Positions 9,756-23,900 of a stretch of DNA of 64,000 nt are shown in pieces. The DNA is from Bimuria novae-zelandiae CBS 107.79 (Eukaryota > Ascomycota > Dothideomycetes > Pleosporales > Didymosphaeriaceae). A model generated the notes under the pieces. The model had not been told where the DNA came from, searched no databases, and worked only from the letters and a program-made list of their open reading frames with translations. The stretch spans positions 1 through 64,000 of the forward strand of contig ML976699.1 of NCBI GenBank assembly GCA_010015655.1. Direction: 5' to 3'. Positions within the stretch are counted from its first letter, which is position 1. The number at the start of each line of letters is the position of its first letter. Position numbers and translations under genes: made by a program.

Positions 9756-12700
9756 CATTAATCGCCTCTTGCTATACACTTTAAAATATTACTATCTTAC
9801 CTGCCATCCTCTATAACTACTTGGCGGTGTCTATTTTTCTTAACCTTCCCTACTAATCTATTCTAGCCTTATCTACCTTACTCTTAAACGGCGCCCTCTT
9901 TTACTTCCTATACCCATCCTCCTCGCTACTATCTGGCGGAAACTCTAAAAATTAATACTAATCCGTGCTCGATATTTAAAACTACTATTATCTATTTACT
10001 ATTACCCTAGCCTACTCTATAATACCTCGTGCGTATACTATACCCGCTATATGCGCCGTGTGCCCAGCCTATAAATCCACTACTAATACTTTTATATTTT
10101 CTTTATTTTATGTCTTACTTTTATCTTCTTTTTTTAGCTAAAACGCCGCGGACCTGCGTAAAAACCGTTAACTAATACTAATAGTAATCTTACGGTACGC
10201 GGTAATTATTAATAACTAACCTAATCTAACGCTAGTCTCGCGTTTTAATACCTCTTATAACTAGTCCGTCGTCCACTTGCGCCTATTAGGGTTGGCTAAT
10301 TATATATATAATAAAATCGCCTCCTTCTTCTACACTATTACCTCTATCCGCTACTAGAACGGCAACACTAGCCATATATAATATACTACTAACTTGCCCA
10401 CCTCGCGTGGTAAATACTAGTAAATAATCTTAACGTCGCTACTAACGGCATACCCTTTGTGGTATCTTATTATAAATACTACCTTACCGTCCTTAATAAA
10501 TATATTGCGATAGCCCCCTTTAACTATGTTACTGTGCTAGATACTTATAATCTCGGGCCCTCTGGCTGGCTACCCGCCTATAATATACATTAACGCAATT
10601 AACTTCTCCCTAAATATAACTACTTAGTCTATATACCGCCTAACCTCTTACTAGTTAACGCCCGAACGAGTGCCTAGCTTTATAAACTAGTCCCTAATTT
10701 GGGCATCCTGGCCAACCCGCTTATATAACTACTACTCTTCGTCCACGGGCATGCGGGTGCGCTAGTCTTTTAAAAAATTCTACCCTAGTTACTTATTAGT
10801 TAGATTATCGCGTAAACTCTCTTATAGGATGCTGGGAACGGGCTTAGCGAACGGGCCGTTACTAAATAATAAATCCTTTATTAATAACCGCCGACTCTCC
10901 TCCCTTAACCCGTGTACCATGCTATAAAACTGGGCTATAATAAACTATAGCTTCTTATATAATAGCTTGTCCTGCCCTACCCACTTTATATAGCCACGTA
11001 ACGTCGTGTTGTAATAGATCTTTAGCCCGTACGTCCGCAAATCTAATATCCACTACATGGGGCTATGGCTATCGCGTACTATAAACCTGTCTATTATCTA
11101 CTAGACCTACTATAAACACCCTTTTAACCGGCCCCGTTACTAGGTGCTGTCCCTATTACTCTTATATACGCTATTGCTATTTATGTCGTCTCCTATAAAT
11201 ATATCTAACAATTCTAACGCCTGCTACACCACTATAAACTAGGTAACCTTAATAATAGCTAATAAAATAGGCGGGTACTATTCGGCGCCCTTTTACCCGT
11301 CCTTTTTTACCCCTAACATGGCTAATGCACACACCAACGGGCTATTATACTCTTTATAAGTAATAAACTGGCTTAATAATGTAATATAAAACGCCAAACA
11401 CGATTTCTTAATACTTAATAACGCTTTACGCTTGCCTATAATTCTAGTCTTCTTTACTTCTTGCTTGGCCTCTATCTCTCCCACCGCACTATCTATATTA
11501 TTTATTATTACCTTATCTACACTATTATTTCCGTTTTTTATTTCTTTTATCTCTTCCTCCTTTTTTTTCTCTTTCTCCTCTACCGCTCCTTTTATTACCT
11601 TTACTAACGCCTCCTACGCCTCGCGCTATTACTAAGTAAACTAATACGTAGGGCTCTTCCACGCGTGCGCTTACTACGTTTACTAAAAAAACATTAATAT
11701 CTACTTCTATGGCTAGGCATAGTTACTAATTACCTTCTTATTTATATATGGCTATAATAGCGTAAACCGCGTTTAGTGCTTCTTTGTCTAGATTACTTCT
11801 AATCGCACGAATATCCCCGTGCGGTAAATAATAAACGCCTGGCTAAACTACGCTAACCTATTTATAGCCTCTTATATAACGATTGCTATAGGCTCCTCTT
11901 TGGCTTTAGGCTCTTCTACGCTTGCTAATAATTTAGGCCACTCTATACCTACTAAATACGGTATCTACCTAGTTTATTTTAGCCACGGGTTCACCTTGTC
12001 TCGCGCGCTGTTCTAGATTATCGTCTTAGCCCGCTTTTATACGTTAGCCTACGCCTTGTCTATATTCCTGCCAACGCTTACTTACCCGGCCTCGCCGTCC
12101 ACGGGTTCGGGGGTAGGTTTAGGTTAGTAGACCTTAAAATACTGCGAACCGGCGCCCTGGGCCAATAATTATTAGTAATAGACGCGCCTCTAACCCTAAT
12201 TACTACGTAACTATATGCTTTACTTCTCTAATTAACGTGGATAGCCACCTCTACCTACTAGTAACTAACTATAAATATGGCGCTAATGGTTCTTTATAAC
12301 GCAGAAACTTTAAATAATTTAATAATACTAGCCTGGGACTAATTAGCACATTAATCCGTTTGTGTATACTAGTAACTGGCTAATAGGTTTAATACTCTAA
12401 CTAGGCACCTCTAGCTCGCTAGCATACTAGAGTAAACTAGCCTAGCTACTAAGCTTATTTATTACTAACTGCGCTCGCGTGCGCCTAACACCCTAATAAA
12501 TCTACTATAAATAGTTACTTACCTAGCTAGGCTAAACCCCGTACCTGCACTCTTTGCATATTGCTAATAAATACTTAAGTAAATATTTAAAATACTTGCT
12601 TGCGATGCTACTCTTTACCATAATAGTAGGCTTAACGCTACTATAGGTAGGTTTTAACAATAGGTCCCTATTACACTATATAGCCTTTTTAACGCGTAGA

Positions 12701-13072
12701 ATTCTTCGTAACTTAACGCGTCTTTACTTATGCTACGCGTTAGTCTCTATTTTAGAGCTGCCTCCGGTGTCTAATCGCCGCCTTATTATATTTACCCTAA
12801 CCCTAACGCGTAACCCTAACGCCTATAACTATATATTATTTAGTGCTACAAATTGGCTAGGACGTGTAACTTAGTGTACTAAATCTATTACTGAAATTTT
12901 AGGTTAATTAGACTATAGGAACCTATTAACATGTGGGGTTAATTATCTTTAATATACGGGCTACGTTCTTAGATATATATAGAAGAATTGGCCTAGCGCG
13001 GATATTCTATCCCTAATAAAACTAGGATCCTATTAATATGTAGGGCTATATGTTCATGCTGCCCTGGGTTAG
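9756..13072 (-). pseudogene. TLH unit D: N-terminus plus full recombinase-like domain
   Basis: This copy is collinear with unit A 662-3978 with no net indel. It therefore keeps the whole N-terminal part and the complete tyrosine recombinase-like domain but is cut just before the helicase Walker A motif. It preserves the C-terminal recombinase-like block best, reading AGHTAHIAGIVYARG on the minus strand (about 10076-10032): a Gly-His pair with a Tyr nine residues after the His. The internal TTAGGG is intact at 10286-10291. The putative start codon position reads GTA (12849-12847), which argues against a simple lost ATG there. Confidence 0.84.
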
Positions 13073-13481
13073 GTCCCTATTATACTATATGGCCTTTTTA
13101 ACGCGTGGAATTCTTCGCGACTTAACGCGTCTTTACTTATACTACGCGTTGGTCTCTATTTTAGAGCTGCCTTTAGTGTCTAATCGCCGCCTTATTATGT
13201 TTACCCTAACCCTAACGCGTAACCCTAACGCCTATAACTATATATTATTTAGTGCTATAAATTGGCTAGAACGTGTAACTTAGTGTGCTAAATCTATTAC
13301 TAAAATTTTAGGTTAATTAAACTACAGAAACCTATTAACATGTGCGGTTAATTATTTTTAATATACGGGCTACGTTCTTAGATATATATAGAAGAATTGG
13401 CCTAGCGCGGATATTCTATCCCTAACAAAACCAGGGTTCTATTAATATGTAGGGCTACATGTTCATGCTACCCTGGGTTAG
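13073..13481 (-). pseudogene. TLH unit E: 409-bp 5' terminal fragment
   Basis: It matches unit A 3570-3978 without indels. Only the extreme N-terminal codons, the interstitial telomere-like repeat and the conserved right terminus remain. It shows that very short right-end pieces can be units of the array. The left junction GGGTTAG/GTCCC shares TAG with the source sequence AATAGGTCCC. Confidence 0.85.
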
Positions 13482-14176
13482 ATAATAAACGCCTGGCTAA
13501 ACTACGCTAACCTATTTATAGCCTCTTATATAGCGATTGCCATAGGCTTCTCTTTAGCTTTAGGCTCTTCTACGCTCGCTAATAATTTAGGCTACTCTAT
13601 ACCTACTAAATATAGTATCTACCTAGTTTACTTTAACTATAGGTTTACCTTATCTCGCGCGCTGTCCTGGATTATTATCTTGGCCTACTTTTACACGTTA
13701 GCCTACGCCTTATCTATATTCCTACTAACGCTTACCTACCCGGCCTCGCCGTCCACGGGTTCGAGGGTGGGTTTAGGTTAGTAGATCTCGAAATACTACA
13801 AACTGGCGCCCTAGGCTAATAATCGTTGGCAATAGACGCGCCTCTAACCCTAATTACTATATAACTATATACTTTACTTTTTTAATTAACGTGGATGGCC
13901 ACTTCTACCTACTAGTAACTAACTATAAACATGGTACTAATGGTTCTTTATAACGCGGAAACTTCGAATAATCTAGTAATATTAGCCTAGGGCTAATTGG
14001 TATATTAATCTGTCTGTGTATACTAGTAACTAGCTAATAGGTTTAATACTTTAACTAGGCACCTCTAGCTCGTCGGCATACTAAAGTAAACCGGCCTAGC
14101 TACTAAGCTTATTTACTACTAACTACGCTCGCGTGCGCCCAACACCCTAATAAATCTATTATAAATAATTACTTAC
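13482..14176 (-). pseudogene. TLH unit F, telomere-side part (split by Copia-1)
   Basis: Homologous to unit A from 2734. It continues after the Copia element at 20364-20913. Without the insertion the unit is 1,245 bases and collinear with A. It keeps the N-terminal TLH part and loses everything from the acidic linker onward. The left junction follows GGGTTAG; related copies read CGGTAG at the same point, so TAG was probably shared. Confidence 0.82.
14172..14176. repeat. Target-site duplication, left copy (CTTAC) of Copia-1
   Basis: CTTAC precedes the left LTR and is repeated at 20359-20363 after the right LTR. Removing the element and one copy restores ATTACTTACCTAGCTAGG, the sequence found in sister units. 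Confidence 0.9.
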
Positions 14177-14426
14177 TATTTGCACTGCCTCGCCTTCCGC
14201 GCTAAGGGAACTATGTAACCTAATTATACCCTTGTACCCCCTCACTTCCAGTTAACCTAATACTGTACCGAAACCCCTTCGCCTCCACACTACCTGGTAC
14301 TCGCTCACATCCACGAGAACTGGAAGGAAGGTATATAGAACTATTACAGAACATATAGAAAATATAGACACTAGATACTAAAGACAGAGAGTTACTTGTT
14401 TATTCCTTGCTACCTATAAACCGACA
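14177..14426 (+). repeat. Copia-1 5' LTR
   Basis: 250 bp, matching 20109-20358 along its whole length. A TGG at 14435-14437, eight bases past the LTR end, could begin the primer-binding site (TGGTTACCC); the tRNA is not identified. Confidence 0.9.
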
Positions 14427-14753
14427 CTAATTAGTGGTTACCCTCACAGTCGATGCTATAAGAGATAACCACAGACAGTAAGGAGAACTAGAAGAGACAC
14501 GATAAGGGGTATAGCGATACCCTAAACCGTGTGCTAATAAGACCCTAAGCGTTTACCTAGGTCTCCGCGTCTATTACGCCTTCGCCGGAAGCTTACGCGT
14601 CGTAGCCTACTACTAAGTAATAAGAACTCTAAGCGTTTACCTAAGTCCCTATCCATCACGCTCTACAGTACCCGCCACTAATAGTACTATTAATAAACCT
14701 GCGTCTTACTCTCTTAAAGAGACGCCTTACGACCCCTAAATCGCTTTCTTACG

Positions 14754-17700
14754 ATGCCTTTTACTAACCACCTTACGAAGGAAGAACAGGCGCTTATTAA
14801 TAAGAATAGCTAGGGTTAGCCCCTTAATATTAATAAGAATATAGACATTACGAAAATTAATATAAAGAGTGTAAACACATACATCCTCTTCTACTACCGG
14901 ATCTCCCGAAATAAAGAATGGGAGGACTATAAGCTATAAGAGCAGATAACTATTATCTTTAAAGGATAGCTAAAAGAACTCTTTAATAAAGGCAATAAAT
15001 CTCTTATTACTAAATTATAAGACCACCTACGCAAGCAAGGCGTCTTTATAGCCAAGAATAGTAAGTTAATTACCTATAATATCGCAGAAGCGCTATAGGG
15101 TAACTATTATAAATAGACTAATAAAGAGGTTGCTCACTAGCTTAAAATAAATAAGAGGTTTAACTCGCGCTTTAATCTAAATCTTGCGACATCGCCTCTA
15201 TATAATACGCCTCTATTATAGTAATCTTCTTAATAACCCTCTGCGCACCTTGCTTCTCCTTAACTAGCTCTAATAGCACGCACTATCTACTAACCTATAC
15301 CTCTACTAAAACGGCAGCCCACTATATACCTGCCCCCTTATTAGTAGCATAACGCGCCTTTATCCTCTACGCAGCAGCTAAACTAGTATAATACGTACAA
15401 CCCCTATCTATAGCACGAAAGCCCTACAAACGCCACACGTCTTAATAACGCATATTAACTTATTATAGACCTCTGCAAGCTATACGACAATAAGAAGCGC
15501 TTTAGAGGTAAGCTATATAACGTGTTTAACACTAAATTCAGAATCTTCCAAGACAATTGCAGCAAGATAGGGCTACCTAAGTAATACTAGGATTAAGCTT
15601 TTTCTATTATGCTAAAAGATAAAGCGTCTAACTACTACTATAACCGCCTCGCGGGTCAGGGCTATAATCTTAAGATAATAATAGGTATAATAAAGAGCCA
15701 CTTCTATAATAAGGAGAATCGTTAATTATACCTTAGTAAGTAGAGAATAACTACGCTGGCACGTATAATTAGCGCCTACCCTAATAAATCTTGTCTTAAT
15801 GCTTTCTAATTACTTATTAATAAGCTCTAGAAGCTTTAACGCGGGCTAGGCTATAACTACTAAGGTAATAACGTGCTACGCGAATAACTACTTAACGCGT
15901 GTAGTAGTATTAAGGACTATAACCTTGCCCTCTTTACCCTAGCGCCTACTTTTAAAGGCCTCTACTCTACTCTATGCTTATCTATTAGCGCTGCCACCCG
16001 CTCGCGCGAGGCGCGTAATCTAAGCCTAACGTAATATACTACTAATAAGGAGTATTAGAACTACTACAACCTCTAATACCCCTATAAGGACGACCCCAAC
16101 GCAAACGGCTATAAGCAGTACTAGACTAATAGGACCTATAGAGGTAAAGGCTCGCGGAGAGGTTAAGGTAATAGATTATAAGGATTCTTGTTACGCTTCT
16201 CGCCGCAAGACGTTAATAACTATGGACCCTATTAAGGTAACTCTTAAGGGTTACCCTTCTAATAGCCACTGCCACCTAAGTAACTATAATCTTAAAAGAA
16301 ATGCTTTATTTATAGTAAACCTGGCTACTAGTTAACAAAGCACTCTAGGGATAAGCGTAAGTAATCCTATTATAGATTTTACCAAATAGCGTTAGCCTAC
16401 TCATATAACGCGTAACCTAACGTTACTAACTTTTACGCTTTCCTAACTAAGTATAAAGGTATTAAAATTAATAACGAGGCCTAGCAGATGCTCGCTACAG
16501 AAATAATAACTAAGGGAGATTAGTTTATTACTAAGTTTTCTAGTATAATTAACGGCAATCAGACAATTACCTACTTAAACGACTAAGCTATATACCACGC
16601 GACTACACGAATTAACGCGTTTAGGGCTATGGATAACACGCCCGCCACTGTATTTACGTTTAAGGATTAATATAATAAGAAAGTCTTTTAGGGCATTATG
16701 CCTAACACGGGAGCCTTAGGCGTCTTAATAGCTAGAGAACTATAAGCGACTACTCTATAGGTAGCCATAAGCTTGCAAATAGATACCTTAACGGCCAAGT
16801 AGCACTAAATCCGCTTTGGCAGAGGCCAGGTAATTACATCCATAGGCACCCTACACGTTAACACAGTAATTAGTAAAGTTACGTTCTACGTGCTACCTAC
16901 TAATACGCTATTCTTGCTCTGTCTGGCCAATATAGATAGACTAGGCGTTAGATATGACAACCTGCGTAACGTACTGGTCTAGGGTAACTAGCTACACCTA
17001 GTTATACGTAAATGGGGCCATCTATGGCTCCTTGTAAATTAACCTAAACGCACCGCAGCCGCCAGCTACTACCTTATAGAGACTAAGCTACGCTAGCTCT
17101 ACTAACAATTTAGCTACCTATTAGCTTGTTAGCTCTACGACTTGCTTATTCGCGCTGGCCATAATAACGTCTATAAGGAGCTTATTAATAAGCTTGTTAA
17201 GTACTGCTAATAGTGCTAACTAAATCAGAAAGCACCTAGACGCTTTAGATTTAAGCTTAAGGAACTAGACCTAGACTTTAACTACGAGGTAATTATTAAC
17301 ATTATATACCTAAATGGAAAACCTATCCTATATATAGTTAATAACGCGATTGCCTTTTAAGCTGCTCGCTTCCTTAAAGATGCATTAGCCACAAGCACTT
17401 AGGACGCTCTATAGTATTACTAAATTAATATCTACCTTAGACTACCTGAGTATCTTGTCTATAACGCCGGCAGGAACTTTATTTCTACTAAATTTAAGTA
17501 ACTTGCCAAGTCACTATTAATTAATGTTAAAGAAGTACCTATAGAAGCTTATAACAGCGTAGGTAAGGTAGAGTAGTACTATACTCTATTACGACGTGCT
17601 TTTGAGACTATTTAAGCCAATTTACCTATAATAATAGACAGGCAGCTCATCTTGCAAATAGCTGTTAAAGCTATTAATAATACTATAGGTCCTAATAGCC

Positions 17701-20093
17701 TAGTGCCTACGCTCCTTGTCTTCGGCGCCTACCCACGAATAATAAAAGACTCTCCCCTATCGCTATTAATTACTCAACGCGCTGCTATTATTAAAAAGGC
17801 TATAAGAAAGGTACGACGGGTACACGAGACGCGCTAAATTAACAATACGCTAGTAACGCGTAATGGACCTACAACGCTTAAAATAACTACACTACCTATT
17901 AACTCTAACGTGCGCGTCTGGCGCGAGAAGGATGGATAGATAGGGCCCTATAAGCTTATTACTATAATAAATAAGACCTGTATAATACAGCTGCCGCATG
18001 GCCCTATAAATTTCCGCTTAACAGTTGTTAAGCCGTACTACACGGATACCTCCCCGACAAATAACGAACCAGCCACGCCACTAGCGATTGATAATAAGGA
18101 TAATAGCCACCCGATAAATATACTAGACAACGGAGACGATAACCAGGACAAAGACAGCGAAACTAGTGTAACTAACTAGTATTAAGAACAAGCTTCTAAA
18201 CTCCCTTAACGAAAACGCGGCCGACCTAAAGGTAGTAAGAATAAGCCTAAAGCCACTATAGCCCGCGCGAACCCTCTTAGGATAGCTCGTATAGCTCCTA
18301 CAGCGTACACTATTTATACAGCGCCTAACGAAGCTCACATAATAGAGGTCTTTATAACGCACAAAGAGAACACCGACTGGCTACTTTCTATTTAGTTACG
18401 TAAAGAGCAAAGGATAACTACACCTGGCTAACTATTTAAGCTATTAGATAATAAGGAAATTAATAGCCTTATTACTAACGGAGTCTTTCGCTTTAAGTAA
18501 TACGATCCCTGTAAGCACCAAGGACGGATTTTTAAGTCGCGACTAGTACGCGAAATTAAAGGCAAGACTATTACTACCCTATACAAGAAATCACGCCTCG
18601 TAGTGCAAGACTATTAAGACAATAGTAAAGTAATAATCCTTACCTAATCGCCGACTATTTAGCGAGCTAGCTAACAAATTATACTAGCTATTGCTCCTTC
18701 ACTTATGCGTAATAGAGTTACATTAATAAATGGAGAGATCTCGCTCTGGCTGCGAGATATTACCTAAGCATATATATAGTCACGCACAAAGCTTAACCGA
18801 GTAGTTATCGCCTACTTACCTAAGGAAATTAAATACAAGTATCTACCTGGCACGGTTATAATAGTTAAGAAGCCCCTATACGGCCTAGCTAAAGCTAGTA
18901 CCTATTAGTGGGCAACGTACAGCGCTCATTATAAGAAAAAGCTTTACATAGAGACCTTAACATATAACCCATGCCTGCTTATAACCACTACCTAGGACGC
19001 CTTTAGCATAGTAGGCATGTAGACTAATAACATACTTATCCTCGCGGATGAATATTTCTCTAACCTAAAGGAGAAGGAGTTAACGTTTATAGCTAAGCTA
19101 AAGGAGAAGCTAACACCTACTACTCTATTAATTTTTAATAGCTATGTCCTATTAATTAATTACACTGGCAAGCTCTTACTACGATAAAAGAATTAGGGTA
19201 AGAAGATTTAGCTTATTAACGCAAGCTTAGCTAACTATTAATAATAATACGTTGAGTAGAGGGCTCGCGGCGCCTACATTGCAAGTATTTGCCAACTAGA
19301 GGCGACTTTTAACCTCTCTATTACCGCATAAACTTAGGAGCCTACCGTTAACGACGTTAACGCGTTAAACAAACGCCTATAGTAGCAACTAAATAATCTT
19401 AATCGTGGCCTCACCTATAAGGCACTTAACCTGGCTTAGGCTAAAGTCTTTATGTTTGTTAATGGCTCCTTCGCAAATAACAAAGATTTAAGTAGCCAGA
19501 TTGGCTACATAATTATAGTAGCCATGGAAGACGCTGCTAACACGGAGTTTACTATTTATAGTAATCTTATTTACTAGAGCTCCGCGAAGAGTAAACGCGT
19601 GACCTGGAGCGTCCTTGCGTTAGAGATCTACGTAATAGTAAGAGGCGTTAACCTCGCCTACTCTATTACCTTAACACTTGCCATGGTTATAAAGCAGCTT
19701 AGTCTACTATCTCTCCCCCTAGTAGTTTATACAGACTCATACTCACTGTATAAGTGTATTGTCAAGCTAGGAACGACTAAGGAAAAACGACTAATAATTA
19801 ATATTATGGCCTTACGTCAATCCTATAAGAGAAGGGAGTTATTTAAGGTTTAATAGGTAAATGGCCAAGACAACCCTGCCAACGCTATAACAAAAACATC
19901 GCTAAATAAAGCCCTAGAAACTCTTATTAATACAAACTCGCTGCGCATACGAGTTAACGGATAGGTAATACGTAAGAACCCTATAAACTAGCTCTAACAA
20001 TAATTACGACAACCACCATAGTTATTACCTTCTAACTTTTGCAAACAGCCTCTCCAGCAAGTGTACACCTAATCTACACTCATTTTACTATAA
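14754..20093 (+). pseudogene. Copia-1 Gag-Pol polyprotein, nonsense-riddled
   Basis: Gag, integrase and RNase H segments lie in one + frame from an ATG at 14754 to a TAA at 20091-20093, beside a purine-rich tract and the 3' LTR. Gag includes a zinc-knuckle remnant KKCFIYSKPG (about 16297-16326), with one Cys turned to Tyr. The protease lies around 16690-16900. The integrase zinc and core region spans about 17080-17640. The integrase C-terminal part reads VPTLLVFGAYPR (about 17700-17735) and VWREKDG (about 17910-17930). RT has FVNGS and YTDSYSLY around the RNase H stretch (19450-19860), and AITKT near the end. Many TAA/TAG codons stand where Gln or Trp is expected. Its ancestral role was reverse transcription and integration in virus-like particles; this copy is dead. 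The true C-terminal stop could be one of several TAA codons near the end. Confidence 0.88.
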
Positions 20094-20108
20094 AAGAAAA
20101 GCTACTAG

Positions 20109-20358
20109 TGTCTGCACTGCCTCGCCTTTCGCGCTAAGGGAACTGTGTAACCTAATTATACCCTTATACCCCCTCACTTCCAGTTAACCTAATACTGTAC
20201 CGAAACCCCTTCGCCTCTACACCACCTGGTACTCGCTCACATCCACGAGAACTAGAAGGAAGGTATATAGAACTATTACAGAATACATAGAAAATACAGA
20301 CACTAAATACCAAAGATAGAGAGTTACTTATTTATTCCTTGCTACCTGTAAACCGACA
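20109..20358 (+). repeat. Copia-1 3' LTR
   Basis: 250 bp from TGTCTGCACTGCC to AAACCGACA, less mutated than the left copy. An A/G-rich stretch (AAAAGAAAAGC, 20093-20103) just before it is a likely polypurine tract. Confidence 0.9.
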
Positions 20359-20363
20359 CTTAC
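20359..20363. repeat. Target-site duplication, right copy (CTTAC) of Copia-1
   Basis: Pairs with 14172-14176. Confidence 0.9.
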
Positions 20364-20913
20364 CTAGCTAGGCTAAACCCCATACCTGCACTCTTTACAT
20401 ATCGCTAATAAATACTTAGGTAAATATTTAAAATACTCGCTTACGATGCTGCTCTTTACTATAATAGCAGGCTTAATGCTACTACGAGTGGGTTTTAATA
20501 ATGGGTCCCTATTACACTATATAGCCTTTTTAACGCGTGGAATTCTTCGCGACTTAACGCGTCTTTACTTATACTACGCGTTAGTCTCTATTTTAGAGCT
20601 GCCTTTAGTGTCTAATCGCCGCCTTATTATATTTACCCTAACCCTAACGCGTAACCCTAACGCCTATAACTATATATTATTTAGTGCTATAAATTGGCTA
20701 AGACGTGTAACTTAGTGTGCTGAATCTATCACTAAAATTTTAGGTTAATTAGACTACAGGAACCTATTAACATGTGGGGTTAACTATCTTTAATATACGG
20801 GCTACGTTCTTAGATATACATAAAAGAATTGGCCTAGCGCGGATATTCTATCCCTAATAAAACCAGGGTCCTATTAATATGTAGGGCTACATGTTTATGT
20901 AGCCCTGGGTTAG
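20364..20913 (-). pseudogene. TLH unit F, centromere-side part
   Basis: Continuation of 13482-14176. It holds the finger-like segment, the interstitial telomere-like repeat (20636) and the intact terminal block with palindromic arms, ending CCCTGGGTTAG at 20913. Frame and sequence match unit A. Confidence 0.83.
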
Positions 20914-23900
20914 AATCCTTGCTACCATGCACGATCCCTATTAATCTACCTACTAAAACGCTATAATACTAGTATTTACTACCTACTACCTACTAATAAC
21001 GCCCTTATCTATTCTTCTCTTATTAATAGTACATCTCCTGCGGCACCCTATACTAAAAATAACCTAAATATAGCTTATACTAAATTTACTATTCTATCTT
21101 CTTAATTAGCTCCTTTACCTACTAGCTTTCTACCTACTAATATTACTAAATATCGTGTGCGCTCTATTCATTACCCGCACCCTTATATATCCTACACTAA
21201 TTTACCTACTACGCTAACTAACTACGTAACTATTCTATACTAGCGTACGCCTTTTACTAGTCCTATATAAACCTTTATTACGGACCCTATCGTGTCTACT
21301 CCTACTATTAAAATGCATACTATACTACTTCCCTTTTAATCTCCTTATCCTTCTTCCTCTTTACTTTAACTACGTTTATCTCTTCTCTATTACTACTATC
21401 CCTATTACTACCCTCTTTACTCTCCTCCTTTTCTATCTCTTTACCTTTTTTATAAATATTGTATTTCTCTTCCCCTTCTTTACACCCTACCCGCTCTACT
21501 TCTCTATAATCTAAATACCCGCCTAACACTACTTACCTGCACGTTGCCGCCTTACCTTTTCTTATTAACGCTTATACTAACGCATGCTCCTTCTCTTCTT
21601 ACTTATCTTTAGCTACTTACTATACCCCTTCCTGCATGATTATAACTACCTTACTCTATATTCTATTTTATTTTACCCGGCCGCTCTCCTGCGCGTAATC
21701 CAACACGGAAAATGGCTAATTAATATGGACAATGCACTAGATATTAGAAATATTAACGTCTATCCCTAACGCGCTTATGGCTATAATAACCCGCTCGCTA
21801 CCTAATATAAAATCCTCTAATATACTTACCTTACTAATGGCGTTATAGTAATACGCATGGCACCCTAACTGCTACGCCAACGCCTTAACCTTACGCACTA
21901 AATTACTATATATTATTACCTTACCCTGCCTATACTTACGTAACTTTTACCATACTACGCCTAATATTATTCCCTTTACCTCTTGCTTCTTCGCTACCCT
22001 CCCTACCTTAATTACCTAGTATACCACGTTCGTCCGCGCTGTCTCTGCCTAGAACACCTTAACCTAGTTAGGATTAAAATATATCCGTCGGAATAACTTA
22101 TCCTCTTTACTAGGCGGCAACATTATTATTAATAATACTATTTACGTTTCTGTGGCTACTAACTTGCCTAACTACTATATCTACTTACGGAATGTATACC
22201 GCTAATTTAACACAATATGGCACTTATTAATTATAATCTAGTCTAACTATCGTGTTACTCTTAAATAGTTTATAAATATAGTAAACCCCTGCGTGACAGC
22301 TAACTCGGGTGTTACTAATACTATTATAACTATATTAGGCGGGCGCCGGCTCTCTTACGCTATATATAATATTTCTAGCTTCCTACACTATCGCATTGTA
22401 TCGCCTTATAATATAATTAATAGGATAATAATAATAATCGTGCCGCCCTGCTTGGCCTACGCTAGTAATATAAATAACATGCTCTTACTTACCCCTATTA
22501 GTATTACTACTACCACGGGGCTCTCTTTGCCTATAATGGCATTAATTACCTCTCGCTATACGTTTTAAAATATTATTATCTTGCCTGCCATCCTTTATAA
22601 CTACTTGGCGGTGTCTATCTTTCTTAACCTTCCCTACTAATCTATCCTGGCCTCGTCTACCTTACTCTTAAATAGTGCCCTCTTTCGCTTCCTGCACCTA
22701 TCCTCCTCGCTATTATCTAGTAGAAACCCTAAAAATTAATACTAATCCATACTTAATATCTAAAACTACTACTACCTATTTACTACTACCCTAGCCTACT
22801 CTATAATATCTTATGCGTATACTATACCTGCTATATGCGCCGTGTGTCTGGCCTATAAATTTACTACTAACGCTTTTATATTCTCTTTATTCTATGCCTC
22901 GCTTTTGTTTTTTTCTTCTAGCTAAAACGCCGCGGACCTGCGTAAAAATTATTAACTAATGCTAATGGCGATCTCACGGTACGCGGTAATTATTAATAGC
23001 TAGCCTAATCTAACACTAGTCTCGCGTTTTAATACCTCTTATAACTAGTCTATCGTCCACTTGCGCTTGTTGGGGTTGGCTAACTATATATATAATAAAA
23101 TTACCTTCTTTTTTTATACTATTGCCTCTATCCGCTGCTAGAACAGTAACACTAGCCATATATAATATACTACTAACTCGCCCACCTCACGCGGTAAATA
23201 CTAGTAAATAATCTTAATATTACTACTAACGGCATACCCTTTATAGTATCTTATTATAAATACTACCTTACTATCCTTAATAAATATATTGCGGTGGCCC
23301 CCTTTAACTATATTACTGTGCTGGATACTTATAATTTCGGGCCCTCTAGCCGGCTACCCGCTTATAATATATATTAACGCGATTAACTTCTCCCTAAATA
23401 TAACTACCTAGTCTATATACTACCTAACCTCTTACTAGTTAACGCCCAAACGAGTGCCTAGCTTTATAAACTAGTCCCTAATCTGGGCATCCTGGCCAAC
23501 CCGCTTATATAACTACTACTTTTTATTTACGGGCATGCGGGTGCGCTGGTCTTTTAAAAAATTCTACCCTAATTACTTATTAGTTAGATTATTACACAAA
23601 CTCTCTTATAGGATGCTGGGAACGGGCTTAGCGAACAGGCTATTACTAAATAATAAATCCTTTATTAATAACTACTAACTCTCCTCCCTTAACCCGTGCA
23701 CTATATTGCGGAACTAGGCTATAGTAAACTATAGCTTTTTATATAATAACTTATCCTGCCCTACCTACTCTACATGGCTACGTAACGTTGTGTTATAATA
23801 GATCTTTAGCCCGTACGTCCGTAAATCTAATATCCACTATATGGGGCTATGGCTATCGCGCACTATAAATCTATTTATTATTTATTAAACCTGCTATAAA

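Larger units (their letters stand above)
14177..20358 (+). mobile_element. Copia-1: complete but RIP-inactivated Ty1/copia retrotransposon
   Basis: A 6,182-bp element with 250-bp LTRs and a 5-bp target duplication, inserted in TLH unit F. The LTRs have TG...CA type ends (TGTCTGC...CCGACA; the left one is mutated to TATTTGC). All visible differences between the LTRs are transitions, so mutation followed insertion. The internal region holds one long broken Gag-Pol frame in the copia order protease-integrase-RT-RNase H. It is not able to move by itself. Confidence 0.93.

Noticed and set aside
17652..17837. Open frame as an independent small gene
   Set aside because: It is the C-terminal integrase part of the Copia-1 polyprotein, in frame with flanking domains.
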